Source of the DNA: Alphaproteobacteria bacterium
GTDB taxonomy: Bacteria > Pseudomonadota > Alphaproteobacteria > JAJTHO01 > CANGXP01
Assembly (NCBI GenBank): GCA_947457935.1
Contig: CANGXP010000012.1
Coordinates: 1 to 41,283, forward strand
Reading direction: 5' to 3'
Length of the DNA stretch: 41,283 nucleotides
Shown: positions 1 to 7,662 of the stretch, piece after piece
Numbering within the stretch: position 1 is the stretch's first letter
Layout of the letters: each line of letters begins with the position of its first letter
The notes under the pieces: generated by a model
The model's database searches: none
What the model was told of the DNA's origin: nothing
What the model saw: only the letters and a program-made list of their open reading frames with translations
Position numbers and translations under genes: made by a program

Positions 1-149
1 CCGCACAGCCGCGTTCGGGTTGTTTGCGCTTTGGGCGTAACAATCGCTATTTTGCTGCCCACCAGCGCATTCACCAGTGTTGACTTCCCCGCATTCGGCA
101 CGCCGATAATGGCGATAGACCCTGCTTTTTGTGGTGAATCTGTTGTCAT
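1..149 (-). CDS. era: GTPase Era, N-terminal fragment (cut by window edge)
   Basis: Era is a GTPase that binds 16S rRNA and assists 30S subunit maturation. Only the first 49 or so residues lie in the window. They include the G1/Walker A motif GVPNAGKST and the KAQTTR segment of the switch I/G2 region, both characteristic of Era. The ATG at 149 overlaps the TGA of rnc in an ATGA arrangement, so the two are probably translationally coupled. The rnc-era order is the usual proteobacterial one. The KH domain and the rest of the protein lie beyond base 1. Confidence 0.93.
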   Translation of the reverse strand, partial: MTTDSPQKAGSIAIIGVPNAGKSTLVNALVGSKIAIVTPKAQTTRTRLC

Positions 150-811
150 GTCGTCGCCAGTTCTAAGAGTTTTTGCGCCGCGAGTTGCTCGGCTTTTTTC
201 TTGGATGCGCCTTCCGCACGGCACGGCGGAAGCCCGTTTACGGTCACTTCCACACAAAAATGCGGTTGATGATCTGGCCCCACAGTGCCGACCACAACAT
301 ACTCAGGGCGCGGCAACCCTCGCCCTTGTGCCCATTCTTGCAGCGCAGATTTTGCATCAATCGGGGGTTTTTCTGTCATATCCAGCAGCGGATGCCAGTA
401 TACGGTCACAAACTTTTTTGCCGCTTCCAGCCCACCATCAAGGTACAGTGCGCCTAACAACGCTTCGCACACATCTGCTTGCAGTGTCTCGTTTTTGAGG
501 TGATGTCCGCGTTCTTGTACTGAAAATTGCACATACCGCGGCAAATCAATGTTGCGCGCCACGGTTGCCAAGGCAGTGCGGCACACAAGGGCAGCATGAC
601 GTTTCGCAATTTGCCCTTCTCGTTCAAACGGGAACAAAGCAAACAGCATGTCTGCCACAATAAGCGCAAGCACCCTGTCGCCTAAAAACTCAAGACGTTC
701 ATAGCCCCTGTCTTGGCGTTTACGCGCAGCACTAACATGCGTTAAGGCTTGTGCAAGCAAGGTTTTATCGTTGAAGAAATAGCCGATTTCGGTTTCAAGG
801 AGGGAGTGCAT
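146..811 (-). CDS. rnc: Ribonuclease III
   Basis: RNase III cleaves double-stranded RNA, chiefly in rRNA precursors and structured mRNAs. The signature [11 protein letters not shown] carries one pair of metal-binding acidic residues, and [15 protein letters not shown] carries the second pair. The C-terminal third is a double-stranded RNA-binding domain, from [11 protein letters not shown] to [17 protein letters not shown] chose the ATG at 811, four bases after the lepB stop. A TTG at 823 would add four residues and overlap lepB by 8 nt. Neither has a clear Shine-Dalgarno, so the start is uncertain. The gene is coupled downstream to era. Length (221-225 aa) is normal for the family. Confidence 0.95.
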   Translation of the reverse strand: MHSLLETEIGYFFNDKTLLAQALTHVSAARKRQDRGYERLEFLGDRVLALIVADMLFALFPFEREGQIAKRHAALVCRTALATVARNIDLPRYVQFSVQERGHHLKNETLQADVCEALLGALYLDGGLEAAKKFVTVYWHPLLDMTEKPPIDAKSALQEWAQGRGLPRPEYVVVGTVGPDHQPHFCVEVTVNGLPPCRAEGASKKKAEQLAAQKLLELATT

Positions 812-815
812 CGCG

Positions 816-1550
816 TTACTCAATGGTTTGCGCGAACCTGTCGCCCCTTAACGCAAATGGCCAGCGCCAAAACTGCCATAACGGCACATTGCTATGGGTT
901 GAAAACGCAATCACTTTGGCGTGTCCCACAAAATTAGCAAAGGGCACCGATGTAATCTCTTCCGTGCGGCTGTCTTGCGATCTATCCCGATTATCACCCA
1001 TCATAAAATAATGCCCTTCAGGCACGATAAATTCTTTTGTATTATCCAGTGCGCCCACATCGCCATCTTTTTCAATGATCGTATGCACCACGCCATTCGG
1101 CAGCGTTTCTTTATATCTGTCAAACGAGAGTACTGTCCCGTCATACTGTGTTTGCGTAAAGGGTGTCGTCGCCTCCCGCCGTACCAACACACCATTGATG
1201 AATAGCCGCCCTTCTTTCATCTGAATGCGGTCGTTGGGCAGCCCTATCACCCGTTTAATATAGTTGGTATCAGGGTAACGGCTGGGGCGAAACACCGCCA
1301 CATCGCCCCGTTGTGGTTCTGTGGCAAATACGCGATTTTCTAGGGCTTTGATGGGGAGCGGTGCGCTAAATTGCCCATAGCCGTAAGAAACTTTGGAGAC
1401 AAACAAATAATCGCCAATCACCAAATTCGGCAACATGGATTCAGAGGGAATATTGAACGGTTCGTAGCACAGCGTGCGAAAAGTGACAGCCACAAGGGCT
1501 GCGTAAAACAATGTTTTAAGCGTTTCACCTATACCAAGTTTGTCATTCAT
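816..1550 (-). CDS. lepB: Signal peptidase I
   Basis: This inner-membrane serine protease removes signal peptides from exported proteins. An N-terminal hydrophobic segment (about residues 10-27) is followed by SESMLPNL with the nucleophile Ser38, then YIKRVIGLPNDRI with the general base Lys99, and the late conserved box MGDNRDRSQDSR. These are the family boxes in order, and 244 aa is typical of alphaproteobacteria. The ATG at 1550 overlaps the acpS stop as ATGA. It lies in the pdxJ-acpS-lepB-rnc-era run, so it is probably co-transcribed and co-translated with its neighbours. Confidence 0.96.
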   Translation of the reverse strand: MNDKLGIGETLKTLFYAALVAVTFRTLCYEPFNIPSESMLPNLVIGDYLFVSKVSYGYGQFSAPLPIKALENRVFATEPQRGDVAVFRPSRYPDTNYIKRVIGLPNDRIQMKEGRLFINGVLVRREATTPFTQTQYDGTVLSFDRYKETLPNGVVHTIIEKDGDVGALDNTKEFIVPEGHYFMMGDNRDRSQDSRTEEITSVPFANFVGHAKVIAFSTHSNVPLWQFWRWPFALRGDRFAQTIE

Positions 1551-2086
1551 ATTGTTTTACTTATCACCACAAAAGCCAATGCGTACGGCTGTTCATCCGC
1601 CAAACTTACATGAATGTCAAGGGCATCTCTATAAAGCTCTTTTATAGGGCGATTGGCAGCGTCAGAGATTTTATCTGAAGCCGCACGTACAAGAGGGTAC
1701 GCTTGCGTTTCAGAAAAACTTTCTTCCTCGCCACTCATCCCGATAAAAGAGTTTCTAGACGCGCCCTCAAGGTTTTGCGTAGAAATTCCCAGTGTTTTTG
1801 CCAACACATGTTCCGCAATTTTTAAACACGGCTTGCCGTTTTTATCGTTCCCCACGTCAAAATCTTGCCATGTTATCCCTGCGCGTAAACCCGTCCCTAA
1901 TGCTTTCAGCGCGGCTTCTTTCGCGGCAAAGCGTTTGGCAAAGGCAGCGGCGGGATGATGTTGAGCCATGCAATACGCCCGTTCTTGGGGGGTAAATATT
2001 TTGCACACAAACCGATCGCCAAACCGATGGAGCAGTTTTTCAATACGGCGCGTATCCACCATATCCGTGCCAATACCTACAATCAT
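1547..2086 (-). CDS. acpS: Holo-[acyl-carrier-protein] synthase with internal insertion
   Basis: AcpS transfers 4'-phosphopantetheine from CoA to the serine of acyl carrier protein. The start IGTDMVDTRRIE contains the Mg-binding Asp8, and KRFAAKEAALKALGTG contains Glu57. The family end is present as DIHVSLADEQPYALAFVV. Most AcpS proteins are about 120-140 aa; this one is 179 aa because about 50 extra residues (about 103-155) lie between the GKPCLKIAEHVLAKTLG strand/helix and the HVSLADE strand. The insertion keeps the frame and the catalytic residues are intact, so the enzyme is probably functional. The start overlaps the pdxJ stop by 4 nt. Confidence 0.93.
   Translation of the reverse strand: MIVGIGTDMVDTRRIEKLLHRFGDRFVCKIFTPQERAYCMAQHHPAAAFAKRFAAKEAALKALGTGLRAGITWQDFDVGNDKNGKPCLKIAEHVLAKTLGISTQNLEGASRNSFIGMSGEEESFSETQAYPLVRAASDKISDAANRPIKELYRDALDIHVSLADEQPYALAFVVISKTI
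1622..1780 (-). other. In-frame insertion inside acpS, containing a hairpin
   Basis: This segment encodes the residues of AcpS (about 103-155) that have no counterpart in the usual AcpS fold. It contains a perfect 7-bp inverted repeat, CTATAAA at 1629-1635 and TTTATAG at 1641-1647, with a 5-nt loop. The boundaries are estimated from comparison with remembered AcpS sequences. In-frame insertions of palindromic elements into conserved genes are known in Rickettsia; whether this is one is not shown by a single copy. Confidence 0.45.
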
Positions 2087-2808
2087 TCGCGTGCCGCCAA
2101 CATCAGTCGTTTCATCTCGATGATGCTTGCCTCTAGCCCCAAAAATATTGCTTCACCGATTAAAAAGTGCCCAATGTTTAATTCTGTGAGGGAGGGGATT
2201 GCCGCAATCGGCATCACCGTTTCATAATTTAAGCCATGTCCTGCATGACACTCTAAACCCAATTCTGCTGCATAGAGAGCCGCCTGTTGCAACCGCTCCA
2301 CCTCAAAGGCTTGGGCTGTGCCTCTAGTCTCGCAATATTTGCCCGTGTGCAGTTCAACAACCACTGCACCCAACGCTTTTGCAGCCTCTAACTGCGCTCT
2401 ATCAGGGTCAATAAACAACGACACGCGAATGTCTGCTGCTTGAAGCTCTGCTACATATTGCTCTAAGGTTGATTGTTGACCTGCCACATCAAGCCCGCCT
2501 TCGGTTGTCACCTCTGTGCGTTTTTCTGGTACAATACAGGCCGCGTGCGGCTTGTTCCGCAAAGCAATCTGCAACATTTCTGGTGTTGCCGCCATTTCTA
2601 AATTCAAGGGTAGGCGCAATTCCTCTACCAACCGCACAATATCCGCATCGCTGATATGCCGTCTGTCTTCCCGCAAATGCGCGGTAATGCCGTCCGCACC
2701 CGCACTTTCTGCCAACTTTGCTGCCCGCACAGGGCATGGGTGCATTCCCCCCCGCGCATTGCGAATGGTAGCAACGTGATCAATATTAACACCGAGCCGC
2801 AACGTCAT
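2083..2808 (-). CDS. pdxJ: Pyridoxine 5'-phosphate synthase
   Basis: PdxJ condenses 1-deoxy-D-xylulose 5-phosphate with 3-amino-2-oxopropyl phosphate to pyridoxine 5'-phosphate, the ring-closing step of the DXP-dependent vitamin B6 pathway in the cytoplasm. Family motifs seen are NIDHVATIRNARGG at the N-terminus, ADGITAHLREDRRHI, the AELGLECHAGHGLNYE segment, and the C-terminal GHFLIGEAIFLGL phosphate-binding region. The length of 241 aa is standard for this TIM-barrel enzyme. Its ATG overlaps the stop of the upstream DUF2062 gene by one base (TAATG), and its stop overlaps acpS by 4 nt, indicating translational coupling. Confidence 0.97.
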   Translation of the reverse strand: MTLRLGVNIDHVATIRNARGGMHPCPVRAAKLAESAGADGITAHLREDRRHISDADIVRLVEELRLPLNLEMAATPEMLQIALRNKPHAACIVPEKRTEVTTEGGLDVAGQQSTLEQYVAELQAADIRVSLFIDPDRAQLEAAKALGAVVVELHTGKYCETRGTAQAFEVERLQQAALYAAELGLECHAGHGLNYETVMPIAAIPSLTELNIGHFLIGEAIFLGLEASIIEMKRLMLAARE

Positions 2809-3434
2809 TATAATCCGTCCTTTTCAACATAAATTTGTGTTGCTGCTTTGCTGGCAATATTGGCATCCCGATATTTTTGCCGCGCTTGTTTTCTCTCCAC
2901 TCGCGCTGAATGAAACCGCTCTATCACGTTACGACACATATGGTAACTAACGAACCCCGCAATGATTGCCCATGGCACTGCCCCCACCATCATCGGCAAC
3001 AACAGCGGCTCAAACAACAGCGTTACTTTGTCCCAAATTCCTGAAACAGAGTGCCCGTCAAATACTTTAAAAATCTCTTCATAGCTCGTGCCTGCGCCTT
3101 CCATGCTCAGTAACCATTTTCCTGTGCCATAAATCAACGGAAAAATGAAAACAAACGTGAACGGATTGCCCACCAACGTGCCAATGGCGGCCGCCACCAA
3201 ACTGCCCCCCATCGGCCATGCAAGGGCAAACGCAATCAGCAAGTGAAAAAATAAAAACGGCGTGAAGGAGGCCGCTGTTCCACACGCAAACCCCACGGCG
3301 ATGCTTGTGGGCGTTCCAGGGATTCTCGCCGTGCGATACTGCCAATATTTTAGCGTGCGCCGCCAGCCCATATAGGGGACGCAAAAATTGCGCAGTTTTT
3401 GTAAAGGTGTGCGGGGGGTACGGCGTTTAAACAT
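2808..3434 (-). CDS. DUF2062 family membrane protein
   Basis: A small integral membrane protein of unknown biochemical role. The DUF2062 core is visible as GTPTSIAVGFACGTAASFTP, followed by hydrophobic segments and the conserved GNPFTFVFIFPLIYGTG. I placed the start at the ATG at 3434 (MFKRRTPRTPLQ) because CAGGAG lies just upstream; an earlier in-frame start at 3509 would add 25 residues that do not resemble the family. It sits between spoT and pdxJ, and related genes are found near spoT/pdxJ/acpS in other alphaproteobacteria, but a functional link is not established. Confidence 0.85.
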   Translation of the reverse strand: MFKRRTPRTPLQKLRNFCVPYMGWRRTLKYWQYRTARIPGTPTSIAVGFACGTAASFTPFLFFHLLIAFALAWPMGGSLVAAAIGTLVGNPFTFVFIFPLIYGTGKWLLSMEGAGTSYEEIFKVFDGHSVSGIWDKVTLLFEPLLLPMMVGAVPWAIIAGFVSYHMCRNVIERFHSARVERKQARQKYRDANIASKAATQIYVEKDGL

Positions 3435-3452
3435 CGTTGCTCCTGTGAAGCA

Positions 3453-3547
3453 AGGCGGGAGTCGACGGGCGATAGGCAACAAAATTATGTTTGACAGACA
3501 ATAGCACACGCAAAGAGTCTATAACACTCTCTCGCCTGCCGCCTCTC
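3453..3547. repeat. GC-rich inverted repeat arms, related to the ilvB/ilvN repeats
   Basis: In the spacer between the DUF2062 gene and spoT, AGGCGGGAG (3453-3461) faces GCCTGCCGCCTCTC (3534-3547), whose complement is GAGAGGCGGCAGGC. The second arm matches the 14-bp repeat at the ilvB-ilvN junction (GCCTCCCGCCTCTC, 9831-9844) at 13 of 14 positions. About 70 nt separates the arms and holds no recognisable gene. It may be a solo copy of the same element. Confidence 0.55.
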
Positions 3548-3566
3548 AACACTCGCCTAAATTTTC

Positions 3567-5732
3567 TCAATTCTTAATTCTCTCAATCGCATGGACACTC
3601 CGATGGGCGCGTAAAATCGCCATAACGGAGGTTAAATGCTCTGTATTGTCAACCTCCACATCGAGCAAAATATCAAAGTGATCGGTGGTACGATGCGCGA
3701 TTTTCATGTTGTGAATGTTGGCGCGGGCTTGTCCCACCAGCGCGCACATCGTGCCCAAGGCACCCGTTGCGTTTTCCAGCGATATTTTAAGCCGCGCGAT
3801 GGTGGCTGCATCTTGCTGCGCTGTGCCTTCCCATGCCACATCAATAAACCGCTCGGGCTTGTCTTTAAAGGCTTTCAGGTTATGACAATCTTCTGTGTGG
3901 ACGGTTACGCCCTTACCCATCACAATCAATCCGACGATTTTATCTCCCCGAATCGGGTGGCAACATTTTGCATAATGCACCGCCATCCCAGGGATAAGCC
4001 CCGTGATAGGCAGGTGATACGCACTGGTTTTCGGCGCAACAGGCTTTTTCTGTAATAAAGCATCCAGCGCATTTTCTTCCCGCTGTTCCCGCTCTTGCTT
4101 GATAATATCAGGGTAGATGCTTACCGCCACTTCGCGCCCTGAGAAATGCCCCTCGCCAATGGCGACATAGAGGTCTTCGCGGTGTTTGACGTTGAATTTG
4201 GACAGCACGCTCTCAAGTTGCGTTTCGGTGTAGTCCTTCTCAAAATCTTTAAATGCCTTGTCGATTAACCCCTTGCCCAACTCAATATACTGGTCACGCT
4301 GTTGTGTGCGGACAAATCGACGGATGTGCGCCTTTGCCCGCGCACTCACCACAAACTTTTCCCAACTAGGGGAGGGCTGATGCCCCTTTTGTGTAATAAT
4401 TTCAACTTGATCACCGTTTTGCAACGCGGTCTTCAGCGGGACAATCCGCCCGTTCACTCGTGCGCCCGTACACGCATCCCCCACGGCAGAATGCACCGCG
4501 TAGGCAAAATCCACAGGCGTTGAGCCACGCGGCAAGGCAATTAAATCGCCCTTGGGGCTAAAGCAAAACACTTGGTCATCGAACATCGCCAATTTGGTGT
4601 GTTCCAAAAATTCCTCAGGATCAGACGCTTGCTCTAAAATTTCTAAAAGATCCCGCAACCATTTATATTGCTTGGTTTCATTGGCTTCTTTATCGTTTTG
4701 TTGTTTATACACCCAATGCGCCGCAACGCCCAATTCCGCCACTTCATGCATATCTTGGGTACGAATTTGCACCTCAATGCGGTGATTTTTAGGGCCAATA
4801 ATGGTGGTATGCAGCGATTGATAGCCGTTCGGCTTCGGCAAGCTGATATAATCTTTAAATCGACCGGGCACAATTTGATAGGTGGAGTGAATCGTTCCCA
4901 ACGCCGCATAGCACTGCGCGGTAGATTCCACCGTCACCCGAAACGCCATAATATCAGAGAGTTGCTCAAGCGTGATATTTTTTGAACGCATTTTCCGCCA
5001 AATGGAAAACGGTTTTTTCTCCCGCCCATAAACGGTTGCGTCGATGTGCGCTGCCTGCAAATCCGCCTTAAGCTTTGCAATAATTTCTTCCTTGAGCGTG
5101 CCGCCATTGTCACGCAAAAATGCCAAACGGGTGAGGATTGAATCGCGCACATCAGGATAAAGCTGTGCAAAAGCAAGGTCTTCCAGCTCATCCTTCACAT
5201 CATGCATCCCGATGCGTTCCGCAAGCGGGGCGTAAATATCCAAGGTTTCTTGGGCAATCCGCTGCCGCTTTTCAATTTTCGGGATGTAGTGCAGCGTCTG
5301 CATGTTGTGCAGGCGATCCGCCAATTTCACCAACAGCACGCGAATATCTTCCGACATCGCGAGCACCAGTTTACGGAAATTCTCGGCCTGTTTTGATTCG
5401 CTTGATTTTAATTCGATTTGTGACAGTTTCGTCACACCATTCACGAGCCGCGCCACACTTTTGCCGAACAGCTTTTCAATTTCTTCTAATGTCGCGTCCG
5501 TGTCTTCAATGGTGTCATGCAACAAAGCGGTAACAATCGAGTCCACATCAAGGCGCAAACGTGTCAGAATGCCCGCCACTTCCAACGGATGCGAAAAATA
5601 GGGATCGCCTGATGCCCGCTTTTGCGAGCCGTGCTTCATCATCGCATAAACATAGGCGCGGTTGAGCTTTGCCTCATCGGCATCGGGGTCGTAAGCCCGC
5701 ACTCGTTCCACCAGTTCATATTGACGCATCAT
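3567..5732 (-). CDS. spoT: Bifunctional (p)ppGpp synthetase/hydrolase (RelA/SpoT homologue)
   Basis: This enzyme makes and degrades the alarmone (p)ppGpp. The hydrolase domain has the HD pair at residues 72-73 and ED at 76-77 (LLHDTIEDTDAT). The synthetase domain contains YGREKKPFSIWRKM, RFKDYISLPKPNGYQSLHT (RXKD at 291-294, the type seen in bifunctional rather than RelA-only enzymes) and AELGVAAHWVYK. A TGS domain follows (about 387-447, FSPKGDLIALPRGSTPVDFAYAVH), then a C-terminal ACT domain (about 645-715, LKISLENATGALGTMCALVG). The 721-aa length fits alphaproteobacterial Rsh. The start has two consecutive ATG codons (5732 and 5729) and no strong Shine-Dalgarno. It reads toward the DUF2062 gene. 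Confidence 0.96.
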   Translation of the reverse strand: MMRQYELVERVRAYDPDADEAKLNRAYVYAMMKHGSQKRASGDPYFSHPLEVAGILTRLRLDVDSIVTALLHDTIEDTDATLEEIEKLFGKSVARLVNGVTKLSQIELKSSESKQAENFRKLVLAMSEDIRVLLVKLADRLHNMQTLHYIPKIEKRQRIAQETLDIYAPLAERIGMHDVKDELEDLAFAQLYPDVRDSILTRLAFLRDNGGTLKEEIIAKLKADLQAAHIDATVYGREKKPFSIWRKMRSKNITLEQLSDIMAFRVTVESTAQCYAALGTIHSTYQIVPGRFKDYISLPKPNGYQSLHTTIIGPKNHRIEVQIRTQDMHEVAELGVAAHWVYKQQNDKEANETKQYKWLRDLLEILEQASDPEEFLEHTKLAMFDDQVFCFSPKGDLIALPRGSTPVDFAYAVHSAVGDACTGARVNGRIVPLKTALQNGDQVEIITQKGHQPSPSWEKFVVSARAKAHIRRFVRTQQRDQYIELGKGLIDKAFKDFEKDYTETQLESVLSKFNVKHREDLYVAIGEGHFSGREVAVSIYPDIIKQEREQREENALDALLQKKPVAPKTSAYHLPITGLIPGMAVHYAKCCHPIRGDKIVGLIVMGKGVTVHTEDCHNLKAFKDKPERFIDVAWEGTAQQDAATIARLKISLENATGALGTMCALVGQARANIHNMKIAHRTTDHFDILLDVEVDNTEHLTSVMAILRAHRSVHAIERIKN

Positions 5733-5801
5733 AGATATAGAGTCTACACCACGATTTACTAAAAATCACCTAAATCAACACAGATGATGTCTTGTTGTTA
5801 C

Positions 5802-5830
5802 TTGACTGGATTGCTCAGGTAAAATACTGT
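5802..5830 (+). promoter_or_regulatory. Putative sigma70-type promoter for the terC gene
   Basis: TTGACT at 5802-5807 and TACTGT at 5825-5830 are separated by 17 bp in the divergent spacer between spoT and the terC-family gene. The -35 matches the enterobacterial consensus at 5 of 6 positions and the -10 at 4 of 6. The ribosome-binding AGGGAG and the GTG start follow about 20 bp later. Inferred from sequence only. Confidence 0.45.
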
Positions 5831-5857
5831 AGATAAAATCTTTTAAGGGAGAATGCC

Positions 5858-6850
5858 GTGGAATTTCTAATGATTGAATGGATGAGCCAGCCTGTTTGGA
5901 AATGGCTTGGGTTTATTGCTATTATTGTGACGCTCATGGCGTTTGATTTGGGCATTCTCCATAAAAAACATCATGAAATTGGCGTGGGGGAAAGCCTCCG
6001 TTTGAGTGCGTTTTATATAACACTGGCGTGCCTGTTCGGCGGCTGGGTCTGGTATGATTTGGGCGCACAGGCGGGTAAAGAATATTACACGGCGTTTTTT
6101 GTTGAAAAAAGCCTCTCGCTTGACAACGTGTTTGTTATCTCCCTTGTATTTACGTTTTTCGCGGTGCCGCGCATGTATCAGCATAAAGTGCTGTTCTGGG
6201 GCATCATTGGTGTGATTGTATTGCGCGGGATTATGATTGGCTTGGGCGCGGTGATTGTCGCGCAATTCCATTGGGTATTATACTTTTTCGCCGCGTTCCT
6301 TGTTTTTACAGGCATCAAAATGTTGTTTATGCCCAGTGAAGACGAAGAGCCTGATTTATCCAACAACAAAGTGTTAAAGTGGATGAAGCGTCGTTTGCCT
6401 GTGACGGATGATTTTCACGGCGACCGTTTTTTTGTCAAAAAGCCTGACCCCGCTAATCCCTCTAAACAAAAGCGTTTTTACACGCCGTTGTTCTTGTGTT
6501 TGGTGTTGGTGGAATTGGCAGATCTGGTTTTTGCGGTAGACAGCGTGCCAGCTGTATTCACGATTACAAATAATCCGTATGTTGTGTACACCAGTAATAT
6601 CTTTGCGATTTTGGGCTTGAGAGCGTTATATTTCGCACTGGCGGCCATTATCCACCGCTTCCATTACCTTAAATATGCACTGGCGTTGGTGTTAGTGTTT
6701 ATTGGGAGCAAAGTGTTTATCGCCTATTTTCTCGGGCTTGAGAAATTCCCTGCGTCCATTTCTTTGGGCGTAACAATCGGGTTGATTGCAGGGGGAATTA
6801 TTGTCTCATTAATAAAAACGGCGAAAAAGCCGCATAGCGATGCAAAATAA
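5858..6850 (+). CDS. TerC/Alx family integral membrane protein
   Basis: A multi-pass inner-membrane protein of the TerC family, whose members are linked to metal ion (notably manganese) efflux and tellurite resistance. Family hallmarks are the acidic membrane motif SLDNVFVISLVF near residue 85 and the second acidic motif ELADLVFAVDSVPAVFTIT near 220, both containing membrane-embedded aspartates. About eight or nine hydrophobic segments are visible, with a hydrophilic loop carrying charged residues in the middle. The start is GTG at 5858, preceded by AGGGAG; the ATG at 5853 is out of frame and closes at once. It is transcribed divergently from spoT. Confidence 0.9.
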   Translation: MEFLMIEWMSQPVWKWLGFIAIIVTLMAFDLGILHKKHHEIGVGESLRLSAFYITLACLFGGWVWYDLGAQAGKEYYTAFFVEKSLSLDNVFVISLVFTFFAVPRMYQHKVLFWGIIGVIVLRGIMIGLGAVIVAQFHWVLYFFAAFLVFTGIKMLFMPSEDEEPDLSNNKVLKWMKRRLPVTDDFHGDRFFVKKPDPANPSKQKRFYTPLFLCLVLVELADLVFAVDSVPAVFTITNNPYVVYTSNIFAILGLRALYFALAAIIHRFHYLKYALALVLVFIGSKVFIAYFLGLEKFPASISLGVTIGLIAGGIIVSLIKTAKKPHSDAK

Positions 6851-6869
6851 AGGCAGTTTCATTCTTTGC

Positions 6870-6898
6870 TTGTGAAAAGCGCGCCTCTCGTGTACACT
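6870..6898 (+). promoter_or_regulatory. Putative promoter of the vapBC-type operon
   Basis: TTGTGA at 6870-6875 and TACACT at 6893-6898 are separated by 17 bp, each matching the sigma70 consensus at 4 of 6 positions. The -10 element lies within the left arm and loop of the palindrome at 6884-6918, as expected for an autoregulated toxin-antitoxin promoter. Inferred from position and sequence. Confidence 0.4.
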
Positions 6899-6918
6899 GC
6901 AATCGTGTGCACGAGAGG
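6884..6918. promoter_or_regulatory. Palindromic operator of the toxin-antitoxin operon
   Basis: CCTCTCGTGTACAC (6884-6897) and GTGTGCACGAGAGG (6905-6918) form an inverted repeat with 13 of 14 matching positions and a 7-nt centre. It lies directly before the antitoxin start. The right arm ends in GAGAGG, which also serves as the Shine-Dalgarno for the antitoxin ATG at 6925. Ribbon-helix-helix antitoxins typically bind such palindromes to repress their own operon, so this is the likely VapB-VapC binding site. Confidence 0.75.
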
Positions 6919-6924
6919 TAAATT

Positions 6925-7173
6925 ATGTTAAAAAATATCACGTTTAGTGCTGAAGAAGAAACCATCAAGGCTGCGCGGGAATATGCGGCATTGACGGGCA
7001 AGCCCCTTAATGTCCTAATACGCGAAGTGCTTGAGGAATTTGCACAAAAAAGGCAGCAAGAAGAAGGTAAGAAGCGCGTAGCGGCGTTTCGGGAGACGCA
7101 GCGTTTGTTTGAAAATCTTAACTTTAGTATGGGGGAAAAATTAACCCGCGAAGAAATGAACGAGCGGCGATAA
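6925..7173 (+). CDS. VapB-type antitoxin, probable ribbon-helix-helix protein
   Basis: An 82-aa protein whose start, LKNITFSAEEETIKAAREYA, has the beta-strand then helix pattern of ribbon-helix-helix DNA-binding domains. GKPLNVLIREVLEEFAQ would supply the second helix. The charged C-terminal tail (about residues 45-82) would wrap the toxin. It overlaps the downstream PIN-domain gene by one base (TAATG), the standard antitoxin-toxin coupling, and is preceded by a palindrome at 6884-6918. The role comes from fold pattern plus context; the exact antitoxin family is not certain. Confidence 0.82.
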   Translation: MLKNITFSAEEETIKAAREYAALTGKPLNVLIREVLEEFAQKRQQEEGKKRVAAFRETQRLFENLNFSMGEKLTREEMNERR

Positions 7174-7592
7174 TGTTTTTCCTTGATACGAATGTGCTGG
7201 TCTATGGATTTGATGCAACAGCAGGACAAAAATATTCGATTGCTGCAGCACTGCTACACCATGCGCTGGAAGAAGGGGCGGGCTGCATTAGCACACAAGT
7301 TGTGCAAGAATGCACACACGTGTTGTTGAAAAAAATATTTCCCATAAACGGCGCGGTCGCCGTAAGGCATCTCTATAATTCCACGCTTTTTCCCCTCTGT
7401 CGCTTTCATATTACCACCCCCGCTCTTTACGAAAAAGCACTGAATCTTAAAGAGCGCTACCAATTCAGTTTTTACGACAGCCTTATTGTGGCGGCGGCGG
7501 TGCTATTGGGATGTGACACGCTTTACACAGAAGATTTACAGGATGGGCAGGGGATAGAGGACGTGCGTATCGTTAACCCTTTCTTAAATTAG
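7173..7592 (+). CDS. PIN-domain toxin, VapC-type ribonuclease
   Basis: A 139-aa PIN domain, the fold of VapC toxins that cut tRNA or rRNA. The acidic active-site residues appear in the usual order: LDTNVLVYGFD with Asp5, VVQECTHVLLK with a conserved Glu, FSFYDSLIVAAA with the third acidic residue, and TLYTEDLQDGQ with the C-terminal Asp/Glu cluster. Its start overlaps the antitoxin stop. None of the catalytic positions is missing, so the toxin looks intact. The target RNA cannot be inferred. Confidence 0.9.
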   Translation: MFFLDTNVLVYGFDATAGQKYSIAAALLHHALEEGAGCISTQVVQECTHVLLKKIFPINGAVAVRHLYNSTLFPLCRFHITTPALYEKALNLKERYQFSFYDSLIVAAAVLLGCDTLYTEDLQDGQGIEDVRIVNPFLN

Positions 7593-7662
7593 TTGCTTTT
7601 TTAGCGACATATCCTATGTTGCTATGCGGTATAAAATTTATAGTAAGCAATAGATAGAGACA

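Noticed and set aside
5733-5857. A manganese (yybP-ykoY) riboswitch before the terC-family gene.
   Set aside because: The spacer is only 125 nt and I could not see the conserved riboswitch core or a terminator hairpin.
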